Below, one piece after another: positions 42,597-49,722 of a DNA stretch of 64,000 nucleotides (position 1 is its first letter; each line of letters opens with the position of its first letter). Origin of the DNA: CAYOSU01 sp964541255 (GTDB taxonomy: Bacteria > Bacillota > Clostridia > Christensenellales > CAMQZB01); NCBI GenBank assembly GCA_964541255.1, contig CAZIPL010000002.1:1-64000 (forward strand), read 5' to 3'. Position numbers and translations under genes: made by a program. Below the pieces are notes generated by a model. That model did no database searches. It worked only from the letters and a program-made list of their open reading frames with translations, and was not told where the DNA came from.

Positions 42597-44255
42597 TCAA
42601 AACAACCCGTTTACTTCGGCGGTTTCGTCGTCGATAGTCATTCCGACCGCAGCGGGGGTTTTGCTAAGTCCCGGCATAAGCATCATATTGCCTGCAATGC
42701 CGACAACGAACTCCGCACCGCTTCGCAAAACGACTTCGGATATAGTGATTTCAAAGTTTTCGGGGCGACCGGGCTTTGTCTGGTCGTCGGACAGCGAATA
42801 TTGCGTTTTTGCGATAACAACGGGAAGATCGCCGTAGCCCATTTCTTCGAGCTTTTTAAGCTCTTTTTCCGCACTTGTCGAAAAGGTTACGCCGTTTGCT
42901 CCGTAAATCTTTGTCGCGACGGCGATAAATTTATCTTTAAGAGGAATATCGTCGGGGTAGGAGAGAGTAAAGCCGTTCTCTTTTTCGCAAAGCTCGACGA
43001 CTTTTTTTGCAAGCTCCGTCGTGCCGTTGCTTCCTTTTGCCCATTCTTCGGTGAGAATTGCCTCGACGCCATAGCTTTCTACGCCGTTTTTGAGCGTTTC
43101 AACCTCTTTTTCGGTGTCGGACGTAAACTTGTTAATGGCAACTACAACGGGCAAATTATATACGTTTTTGATGTTCTCGATGTGCTTATATATGTTGCCT
43201 AAACCCTTTTCGAGCGCCTCGACGTTTTCTTCGTTAAGCTCTGTTTTCTTGACTCCGCCGTGCATTTTGAGCGCTCGTATAGTTGCTACCAAAACGACAA
43301 GATCGGGTGTGAGGTTTGCCTTTCTGCATTTTACGTCGAGGAATTTTTCCGCACCTAAGTCGGCACCAAAGCCCGCTTCGGTAACGGTATAATCGGAAAG
43401 TCCCATTGCCATACGCGTTGCGATGATACTATTGCAGCCGTGCGCGATATTGGCGAAAGGCCCGCCGTGGACGATTGCAGGAGTACCCTCTAAGGTCTGA
43501 ACGAGATTGGGCTTAATCGCCTCTTTCAAAAGAATAGCCATAGCGTTTTCGGCTTTCAAGTCTTTTGCATAAACGGGTTGCTTACTTCTGTTATAGCCGA
43601 TAAGAATATTTCCAAGTCTTCTCTTTAAGTCCTTGAGATTCTCGGACAAGCACAAAATCGCCATAATTTCGCTTGCCGCCGTAATAGTGAAACCGTCCTC
43701 ACGGGGTGTCCCATTGGTGGCTCCGCCAAGTCCGACGACGATTTTACGCAAGCTTCTGTCGTTAAGGTCAACACAGCGTTTGAAAATAACGCGGGTGGGG
43801 TCTATGTCAAGCTCGTTCCCTTGGAAGATGTGGTTGTCTATCATCGCGGAAAGAAGATTGTTCGCAGATGTAATCGCGTGGAGATCTCCCGTGAAATGCA
43901 GGTTAATTTCCTCCATTGGGACAATCTGAGCGTACCCTCCGCCCGTTGCTCCGCCTTTAACTCCGAAGACGGGGCCTAAGGACGGCTCTCTAAGAGCAAG
44001 GCATACGTTCTTTCCGATTCGCTTAAGTCCGTCGGCAAGCCCGATCGATACCGTCGTTTTTCCTTCGCCGGCGGGGGTGGGGTTTATTGCGGTAACCAAA
44101 ATGAGCTTTGATTTCGGGCTTTTCGGCGAGCCTTCGAGCTTTGCCATATATTTGCCGTAAGGCAAAACGTCGTTCTTATCTATGCCGAGCTTTTCCGCTA
44201 CGTCGAAGATATTTTCGGGTGTATATTCTCTTGCGATTTCGATGTCTGTTTTCAT
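42597..44255 (-). CDS. fhs: Formate-tetrahydrofolate ligase
   Basis: 552 residues from the ATG at 44255, five bases after GGAGG; a TTG four codons upstream belongs to the ribosome site. The enzyme makes 10-formyl-tetrahydrofolate from formate, ATP and THF. It is used for purine and fMet synthesis and, in acetogens, in the methyl branch of the Wood-Ljungdahl pathway. The P-loop TPAGEGKTTVSIGL (about 67-80), EPSLGPVFGVKGGATGGGYAQ and the C-terminal MLMPGLSKTPAAVGM are characteristic. No other one-carbon genes lie nearby, so acetogenesis cannot be claimed. Confidence 0.96.
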   Translation of the reverse strand: MKTDIEIAREYTPENIFDVAEKLGIDKNDVLPYGKYMAKLEGSPKSPKSKLILVTAINPTPAGEGKTTVSIGLADGLKRIGKNVCLALREPSLGPVFGVKGGATGGGYAQIVPMEEINLHFTGDLHAITSANNLLSAMIDNHIFQGNELDIDPTRVIFKRCVDLNDRSLRKIVVGLGGATNGTPREDGFTITAASEIMAILCLSENLKDLKRRLGNILIGYNRSKQPVYAKDLKAENAMAILLKEAIKPNLVQTLEGTPAIVHGGPFANIAHGCNSIIATRMAMGLSDYTVTEAGFGADLGAEKFLDVKCRKANLTPDLVVLVATIRALKMHGGVKKTELNEENVEALEKGLGNIYKHIENIKNVYNLPVVVAINKFTSDTEKEVETLKNGVESYGVEAILTEEWAKGSNGTTELAKKVVELCEKENGFTLSYPDDIPLKDKFIAVATKIYGANGVTFSTSAEKELKKLEEMGYGDLPVVIAKTQYSLSDDQTKPGRPENFEITISEVVLRSGAEFVVGIAGNMMLMPGLSKTPAAVGMTIDDETAEVNGLF

Positions 44256-44551
44256 AGTTGCCTCCAAGTGAGATTAAAAGCAAAAAAACTTTTTTCTATT
44301 GTATCATAAAAAGTATCGTTTGAAAACCCTTTTTTAAAATATTTTTCGTGGGATTTATTGGCATATATATTGAATAAAACCAAGTTGACTAAGCTAAAAT
44401 AAGTTTTGCCTAAAATATCGAAATATGCCGTTACGTTTTTTGCGATTATCTTTATTGTATTTTGAGAAGTTACTTTCAGGTTTTGCAATTTGATTGCAAT
44501 AAATGTTCGATTTATAGTATCAATGGATAGCCGATACGCAAAGTAGTTCCA

Positions 44552-44592
44552 AAATAAAAAACTGCGTAAGCTTTTTTTGCTTACGCAGTTAG
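44552..44592 (-). terminator. Terminator of the small-peptide operon
   Basis: Perfect 12-bp stem AACTGCGTAAGC (44560-44571) with GCTTACGCAGTT (44579-44590). On the minus strand it follows the third peptide gene by 15 bases and runs into T6. Confidence 0.88.
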
Positions 44593-44604
44593 TCTTTTTT
44601 GTTA

Positions 44605-44703
44605 TTACATTCTCGAATTAGTCGTCATAAAAAGTCTTCCGTATAAATCTACCGTTTTTTCCATGCTCTTGACGAATTTTCTGACCTTTCTTTTAAGTTT
44701 CAT
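44605..44703 (-). CDS. Small cationic peptide, third of three tandem paralogs
   Basis: 32 codons with AGGAGG eight bases before the ATG. The residues run MKLKRKVRKFVKSMEK, then TVDLYGRLF, then an Asn/Met-containing end. Net charge is about +8. It keeps 16 of 32 positions with its middle paralog, mostly in the first 16 residues and in the L-x-G-R-x-F block. There is no signal peptide, cysteine or tryptophan. The start can form a short amphipathic basic helix. No family is recognised. It is the last gene before a strong terminator. Confidence 0.7.
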   Translation of the reverse strand: MKLKRKVRKFVKSMEKTVDLYGRLFMTTNSRM

Positions 44704-44743
44704 AATAATACCTCCTGTTTTCTTAACATTTTTCGTTTTCTAA

Positions 44744-44842
44744 TTATATGGCAAAGTTGTTGACGATAAAGAATCTTCCGCGAAGTTCCGTGTTTTTCTC
44801 CATATTTTTAATAAATTCTCTGATTCTTCTTTTAAGCTTCAT
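44744..44842 (-). CDS. Small cationic peptide, second of three tandem paralogs
   Basis: 32 codons with an AGGAGGG site. It begins MKLKRRIREFIKNMEK, continues with NTELRGRFF and ends in hydrophobic and Asn residues. It matches the first paralog at 26 of 32 positions; differences fall mainly in the last nine residues. Net charge is about +6. It starts 36 bases after the first paralog. Exact conservation of length in three copies with changing sequence argues that these are translated genes and not chance frames. Function is unknown; an antimicrobial, signalling or modified (RiPP) peptide precursor is possible. Confidence 0.72.
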   Translation of the reverse strand: MKLKRRIREFIKNMEKNTELRGRFFIVNNFAI

Positions 44843-44878
44843 AATAAATACCCTCCTATTTTCTTTGCGTTTTTCTAA

Positions 44879-44977
44879 TTACATAGCAATATTGTTTGTG
44901 ATGAAAAGTCTTCCGCGAAGTTCTGTGCTTTTCTCCATGTTCTTGATAAACTCTCTAATTCTTCTTTTAAGTTCCAT
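44879..44977 (-). CDS. Small cationic peptide, first of three tandem paralogs
   Basis: 32 codons with GGAGG nine bases before the ATG. It begins MELKRRIREFIKNMEK, continues with STELRGRLF and ends with Asn, Ile, Ala and Met. Eight basic and four acidic residues give net charge about +4. Hydrophobic residues at 3, 7, 10, 11 and 14 would line one face of a helix. It is the promoter-proximal gene of the three-gene unit. The divergent gene is mscL; fhs lies downstream beyond the terminator. Nothing in the window is an obvious modification enzyme for it. Confidence 0.72.
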   Translation of the reverse strand: MELKRRIREFIKNMEKSTELRGRLFITNNIAM

Positions 44978-45006
44978 TTTAAATTACCTCCGAATCTTTA
45001 TTTCTG

Positions 45007-45086
45007 GTTATAGTATGCGCTTTGTCAATAAATAAATGTGAACTTAAACGTAAACTTTTCGTAAAATGACGTTAAATAAACGTAAA
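45007..45086 (-). promoter_or_regulatory. Promoter and phased operator of the small-peptide operon
   Basis: On the minus strand four hexamers TTTACG, TTAACG, TTTACG, TTTACG lie at 45086-45081, 45075-45070, 45065-45060 and 45054-45049. Their spacing is 11, 10 and 11 bp, one helical turn each. Such direct repeats are typical of OmpR/PhoB-family response regulators, for example B. subtilis PhoP boxes. A good -10 box TATAAC (45012-45007) follows with a poor -35 region (TTATTT at 45035-45030), as expected for an activator-dependent promoter. Confidence 0.6.
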
Positions 45087-45307
45087 CTTTCTGGTTTTAT
45101 TAATTTTATTGAAAATATTAATCCGATTTTTGAAATGAGTTATAAATTGGTTTATATACTATGTTGTGCAAAATCGACAGGGAATAATCGTTTTTGTCAT
45201 AGGCGTTATTTGTCGGGGAAACGGAAGATAACGAACTTAAAGTAATCTCGAGATTTTTGGCATTTTTTATATATTACGGAAACGAAAGAAGAATAAATGC
45301 AAATATG

Positions 45308-45336
45308 TTGAAATATGCCGAAAAAAGTGTTAAAAT
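45308..45336 (+). promoter_or_regulatory. Promoter of mscL
   Basis: TTGAAA (45308-45313), 17-bp spacer, TAAAAT (45331-45336); an AAAGGAG site follows before the ATG. Confidence 0.65.
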
Positions 45337-45366
45337 GTCGGCGGAGTATATAAAGGAGCGAAAGAT

Positions 45367-45960
45367 ATGAAAAAGTTTTTTTCGGAATTTAAGAAATTCA
45401 TTCAGCGCGGAAACGTTGTAGATCTCGCCGTCGGCGTTATCATCGGCGGAGCGTTCAGCAAAATTACGTCAAGCCTTGTCAACGACGTTATCATGCCGCT
45501 TATTACGGCGATATTCGGTTTGTTCGGCGTCAAGGGCGGCGTAGAAGGTATGAGTATCGTTTTGAACGGCGTACCTAAATACGTACTCGACACTTCCACA
45601 AATACGCAAGTTTTGAACTCCGAAGCGATTTTGTGGAACTACGGCAATTTTATCCAGACCGTTATCGACTTTTTGCTTATCGCGTTCGTATTGTTTGTTA
45701 TTATTAAAGCACTTAATTTTGCTAACGACGAATTGAAAAAAGTTACGGAGAAATCCCCTTTCACGAAAGCAGAGCTTAAAGCGTTGAGAAAAGAGGGAAA
45801 GAGCTATCTCGAAATCAAAAAGCTCGAGGACGAAAAGAGAGCGGAGCTCATTGCCGAGGCAAAGAGAAAGGAAGAAGAGGCAAAAGCAAACGCGCCCAAG
45901 ACGGAAGCTCAGCTTTTGCAAGAAATTATCGACCTTTTGAAAGAGCAAAAAGCCGAATAA
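45367..45960 (+). CDS. mscL: Large-conductance mechanosensitive channel MscL, enlarged C-terminus
   Basis: 197 residues against the usual 125-150. MscL forms a pentameric emergency valve that opens under membrane tension in hypo-osmotic shock. The N-terminal helix and first pore helix (FIQRGNVVDLAVGVIIGGAFSKITSSLVNDVIMPLI), the periplasmic loop and TM2 (NFIQTVIDFLLIAFVLFVIIKALN) are normal. The usual terminal helix (EAQLLQEIIDLLKEQK) is also present. Between TM2 and that helix lie about 50 extra charged residues rich in Lys, Glu and Ala that would lengthen the cytoplasmic coiled bundle. A terminator hairpin lies at 46026-46056. Confidence 0.93.
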   Translation: MKKFFSEFKKFIQRGNVVDLAVGVIIGGAFSKITSSLVNDVIMPLITAIFGLFGVKGGVEGMSIVLNGVPKYVLDTSTNTQVLNSEAILWNYGNFIQTVIDFLLIAFVLFVIIKALNFANDELKKVTEKSPFTKAELKALRKEGKSYLEIKKLEDEKRAELIAEAKRKEEEAKANAPKTEAQLLQEIIDLLKEQKAE

Positions 45961-46295
45961 TCTTGACATAAATAAATCTATAAAACACGATTGCGTTTAT
46001 AAAAAATCGTATTTATACCTAAACAAAAAAGTGCTTTTAACAAGCACTTTTTCTTTATATGAGATTGTTTTTTTGACTGTGGAATAAGTGAATTATTATT
46101 TTGATAATTCGTTTTATAAAATGACGGTTTAGACAAATAATTCTTTTGATTATTAGATTGAAACAATCGTGATTTTAGATAAAAACAGCATCGCCGTTTG
46201 ATTGTGACTTTGGGGTTTAGATATTATAAAAAATTATTAGTAGATTTTTCGAATCAATTTAGATTAATCTCGATTGCTTCGGCATTTCAATGGTA
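45961..46295. other. Intergenic region with the mscL terminator
   Basis: A hairpin AAAAAGTGCTT...AAGCACTTTTT at 46026-46056 ends mscL transcription. The remaining 240 bases up to the convergent C39-like gene are AT-rich and show no gene. Confidence 0.6.
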
Positions 46296-47111
46296 TTAAA
46301 GCAAGTTTTCGTTTTGCTTATCTTTTATCAAGGCGATGTATTTGTCGATAGCGGACAGCCAAGAAGACATATCGAGCTTTTCGCTCAAAACAACCGACTC
46401 GCCGTTTTTGATTGTGGCTAAAAAATCTTTTTGAATTCTTCGAAATTGCTCTGCTAATTCTTTTTGATCGATTAGCTCCAACATCGTGATGCCGTCAAGA
46501 AGTGTTGTTCGGAACAAAGTGTTCATTTCTAAAACAAGCTCGTCTTTCGTTTTTATCGCTTGGCAAAAGTTTTGAATGTCGAGTTTATATTGCTCCAATA
46601 CTAATAAAGAGCGAAGAAATAAATCTTCGAAATTCGGAGTGGAAATAGGGGATTTTTCTATTGTGGCAACAATTACAATGTCGTCTAACCGTTCTATCAA
46701 CTCTTTTTCCGTTAAAAGCAATCTTTCGGGTTCACTACTATTTTCATGTTTGTTGTTGATAAAAACAAAACGGTCACCTTCGATTTCGGAATAGACGACG
46801 GCGTGTTTTTCCGTTTGGGTTATTTTTAGACCTATCATGGCGGTGCTACATTTACGAAGATAATCGAGTAAGTCGCGGCTTTTTACGGCGGTTTCCGTCA
46901 TGGAAAAGCCCAATGTGTTCAAATATAGGTTGAAATGATTTGCGGTTTGCAGCATTGAGCCCGATGAGTAGATACCGTCGTTATATTCAAATAAGTATGG
47001 CAAATTCATTCCTAATGCAATTTGCCTATCTTCCGCGTCTAAGCCGTGACGTAGCAACATATTTGCAACTCCCGCAAAGGCACAAGACGAGTTAAAGGTC
47101 ATATATTTCAT
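46296..47111 (-). CDS. Papain-fold (C39/BtrH-like) protein of unknown function
   Basis: 271 residues. The N-terminal half looks like a papain-type domain: C10 in NSSCAFAGVANMLLRHG, H103 in TEKHAVVYSEIEGDRFVFINN with Asn/Asp-like residues 119-120 as a possible third member. This layout resembles C39 peptidases and the BtrH-type N-terminal domain. The C-terminal half (about 150-271) is helical without a known motif. No membrane segment or transporter domain is attached, so it is not a standard bacteriocin exporter. It has no clear ribosome site; Met4 is an alternative start. It lies just after the terminator of the AraC gene and about 1.3 kb from the small-peptide operon. Confidence 0.5.
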   Translation of the reverse strand: MKYMTFNSSCAFAGVANMLLRHGLDAEDRQIALGMNLPYLFEYNDGIYSSGSMLQTANHFNLYLNTLGFSMTETAVKSRDLLDYLRKCSTAMIGLKITQTEKHAVVYSEIEGDRFVFINNKHENSSEPERLLLTEKELIERLDDIVIVATIEKSPISTPNFEDLFLRSLLVLEQYKLDIQNFCQAIKTKDELVLEMNTLFRTTLLDGITMLELIDQKELAEQFRRIQKDFLATIKNGESVVLSEKLDMSSWLSAIDKYIALIKDKQNENLL

Positions 47112-47128
47112 AAAATAGTTCGGTTTTC

Positions 47129-47158
47129 AAAAATAACGAAGCCGCCGCGTTATTTTTT
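47129..47158 (-). terminator. Terminator after the AraC gene
   Basis: AAAATAACG and CGTTATTTT form a 9-bp stem around a GC-rich loop, with T runs on both strands, so it may work in either direction. Confidence 0.65.
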
Positions 47159-47186
47159 GTGCGACGGCGTAGTGACAATATTTGAA

Positions 47187-48134
47187 TTATAGATTTTCGA
47201 GCAAGCCCTCGTCCGCTTCGTAATTTTTTATGAGCTCCAAGTTTTTGCTTGGGGAATAGGTATATTCGAAAGCGTGCTTCGAAAGCATTCTTTCTTCTGC
47301 GTCCTCGGGGTTTTCGGCATACTTTGCTTTGAATTTTTTTGGCGAAAGACCGTATTCCGTTTCAAACGCTTTATATAAATATCTCATATCGGAAAAGCCC
47401 GACTCGGTGCAAATATCGCCGAGTTTTTTCTTTTCCGAAAGAAGAAGCGTTATGGCGTTATTGAGCCTTATCGACGTAACGTAATCTTGGAACGTTACGT
47501 GCAAAGAGTCCTTAACGAAATGCGACGCATAGAAAAGCGAGAGATTTTCTTTGTCGGCAAAGTCTTGCAAGAGAAGTTTTTCGGCAAAACCGTTGTCTAC
47601 GAATTCGATTAGGCGATTGAGTCTTGCGATTTTTTCGTTTTGAACTTTACCGTCCTTTGTCGTAGTATGCTTCGCGCTCGTCAAAAGAAGATATATAAAG
47701 TCGTTGAAAAGCGCGGCGCAATGGAAGTTGCGATATTTTTCGTTCGAATAGTAAGCTTTTGCTAACGATAAGAAAAGGTATCTCAAATCCTCGTAAAAGT
47801 CGTTGGCGTCGCTTATTACGGTCTTATTGAAAAGCACTTTTTCGCCGTCTTTCAACGTACCGTCAAACAGCGATTTATTTAGCTCGATCGAAAGAAGCGT
47901 AACGCCTTTCCCGTCGGTTTTGATCTCGTGGGGGAGATCGTGATTAAAAATCGCGAAGTCGCCTTTTCTTACCGAGAACTCGCCTTTAGCGGTGATTGCG
48001 GTCATTTCGCCGTCGAGAACGAAGTTTATTTCGAGCTGTTCGTGCGCGTGCAAAGTGTTATAGAACACTTTTTTGAGCGTCGGCTTTGGTATGTTAAGTT
48101 GCACGTTGTCTTTTGTTTCTAATACTTTTTCCAT
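47187..48134 (-). CDS. AraC family transcriptional regulator
   Basis: 315 residues. An N-terminal cupin is seen (TLHAHEQLEINFVLDGEMTAI, SVRKGDFAIFNHDLPHEI), typical of carbohydrate sensing, followed by a helical linker. The DNA-binding domain lies at about residues 185-280 (KLLLQDFADKENLSLFYASHFVKDS, TESGFSDMRYLYKAFETEYGLSPKKFKAKYAEN). About 40 residues beyond the usual end are extra. No sugar genes lie directly next to it, so its target is not evident. It follows the alarmone synthetase by 71 bases on the same strand. Confidence 0.85.
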   Translation of the reverse strand: MEKVLETKDNVQLNIPKPTLKKVFYNTLHAHEQLEINFVLDGEMTAITAKGEFSVRKGDFAIFNHDLPHEIKTDGKGVTLLSIELNKSLFDGTLKDGEKVLFNKTVISDANDFYEDLRYLFLSLAKAYYSNEKYRNFHCAALFNDFIYLLLTSAKHTTTKDGKVQNEKIARLNRLIEFVDNGFAEKLLLQDFADKENLSLFYASHFVKDSLHVTFQDYVTSIRLNNAITLLLSEKKKLGDICTESGFSDMRYLYKAFETEYGLSPKKFKAKYAENPEDAEERMLSKHAFEYTYSPSKNLELIKNYEADEGLLENL

Positions 48135-48205
48135 TCTTTTTATTTCCTATTTTTTCTTTTTGTTTTTTGATTTTTATGCATTTGCAAAAACTGACTTTTG
48201 CTTTT

Positions 48206-49027
48206 TTATTCGAGAGGCATATCCATTCTGCTGAATCTATCGAGTAAATCGTCTTCTTCGCTTTGGATATTTGCCATACGCTCGATTTCGTTTCGGATAT
48301 TCAGCATTTCGAAATCCGTTTCGTTGATTACTTCCGCGCAAGCTTTAAGTCTTGAGATGACGTCGCTTTGCTTGGGAAGAGCTTGCTTATATTTGAGCTG
48401 ATGCTCCAAGCTTGCCCAAAAATCCATTGCGATTGTACGTATTTGCACTTCGACTTTCACTTTCTTTTTATATTCTGCAAAAAAGACGGGCACCTCGACG
48501 ATAAGGTGTAAGCTTCTATAACCGCTCTCTTTCGGGCTTTGAATATAGTCCTTTTTGGTAATCAAGGTGATGTCGTCTTGCTTGAGCAGTGCGTCGGCAA
48601 GTGTATATATGTCATCGACGTACGAGCAAATGATTCTTACTCCCGCAACGTCGCGAATGTTTTCTTCGATTGCTTCCATCGAAAAAGGAAGTCCCATACG
48701 AGAGAGTTTCTCCGCGATACTCGAAGTACGCTTCAAGCGCGTCTGAATTCCCGTGATGGGATTTCTTTTATAGCGAATTTTGAATTCGGTATTCAAAACT
48801 TCGAATTTCGTGCGGATTTCCTTTATCGCACAGTTATATCTCATCATCAGCTCTTTATATTCGACTAACGTCCCCATTGCGTGCTTTGTGTGATTCATCA
48901 GTCTATTGAAAGACGCTTCCGTAACGGCGGGAACGCCTATCGAACGTGAAGACGGGTCGTTTGTCGAGTCTTTGATCCATTGGTCAATGTCGTTAAAATC
49001 GAGTGAATCCGTCCTATCGTCTTGCAT
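48206..49027 (-). CDS. Small alarmone synthetase (RelQ-like GTP pyrophosphokinase)
   Basis: 273 residues with a RelA/SpoT synthetase domain and no hydrolase, TGS or ACT domain. It should make (p)ppGpp from ATP and GTP or GDP. Key blocks are the basic loop YKRNPITGIQTRLKRTSSIAEKLSRMG, DVAGVRIICSYVDDIY with the metal-binding Asp, PKESGYRSLHLIVEVP, and VEVQIRTIAMDFWASLEHQLKYK. It is about 60 residues longer than RelQ of B. subtilis, with a disordered N-terminus. GGAGG lies before the ATG. Confidence 0.88.
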   Translation of the reverse strand: MQDDRTDSLDFNDIDQWIKDSTNDPSSRSIGVPAVTEASFNRLMNHTKHAMGTLVEYKELMMRYNCAIKEIRTKFEVLNTEFKIRYKRNPITGIQTRLKRTSSIAEKLSRMGLPFSMEAIEENIRDVAGVRIICSYVDDIYTLADALLKQDDITLITKKDYIQSPKESGYRSLHLIVEVPVFFAEYKKKVKVEVQIRTIAMDFWASLEHQLKYKQALPKQSDVISRLKACAEVINETDFEMLNIRNEIERMANIQSEEDDLLDRFSRMDMPLE

Positions 49028-49521
49028 TTATCGTTCCTCCTATCATTTTTTGTCTTTGGCAAATGCATAACTTTTTTTCAAAGTATTAAAAAGCTATATC
49101 AAGTATCAAAAGTATAGCAAAAAAATGCACTTCAAACAAGCGAAAGAGGAGGTTTTTGAGATAATCACATAACTTTACAGCAAATTAGTCAAAGAATCCG
49201 TAAAGCGGATTTGTTATGTGGCGCAAAAAGCGTTTTGATTTAGCTTGTTTTATATAAACGCTTGAAAAAGTTTTATCGACAGTAAAAAACTTGACTTTTA
49301 TGGAGAGCGGCGAACGTGTTTTTAGGAGCGTTGCAACTAAAAGTTGTGCATAAAAAAAGTAGTTTGTTTTATTGCTTAACTTGGGATTATGTAAATATAT
49401 ATTGACGATGTTTGATATAAACATCATAAAGGGTTTAAGCTTTTAAGTTTATTTCCGTTCGGAAGTTTTTGTTGCGGAGTGATACCTTTTTTCGAATATG
49501 TTTCATTTGCTTTGTCGCATA
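49028..49521. other. Intergenic region before the ABC exporter operon
   Basis: Nearly 500 AT-rich bases without a supportable gene. An 80-codon frame on the minus strand (49185-49427) has no familiar sequence. The motif CGAATATGTTTCA at 49493-49505 recurs upstream of the promoter at 57158. Confidence 0.5.
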
Positions 49522-49550
49522 TTGATTTTCCGATTTTTCGGATTTATAAT
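49522..49550 (+). promoter_or_regulatory. Promoter of the ABC exporter operon with a dyad in its spacer
   Basis: TTGATT (49522-49527), 17-bp spacer, TATAAT (49545-49550). The spacer holds the perfect inverted repeat TCCGA-TTTT-TCGGA (49529-49542), a candidate repressor or MerR-like site. The leader to the first gene is about 165 bases. Confidence 0.6.
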
Positions 49551-49722
49551 ATACATATTTGGATGCTTATCCATTGAAATTACACCCGATTGAGCCTAAA
49601 AGCCGTCTTTTTGCGGATTTTCAAATCTTTACTTTAAAGACCTAAAAAAGATTTTAAGGCACTCTCATTTCAACGGATATGTGTCGTGTTATTTGAAACA
49701 AAAATACATAAAGGAGAAAAAT

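Noticed and set aside
44748..45035. A 95-codon plus-strand frame with internal sequence repeats
   Set aside because: It is the antisense shadow of two of the small peptide genes; its repeats come from their tandem duplication. It has no ribosome site, while the minus-strand genes do.
49185..49427. An 80-codon minus-strand frame before the ABC operon
   Set aside because: No ribosome site, no known motif and biased toward AT-driven residues; most likely chance.
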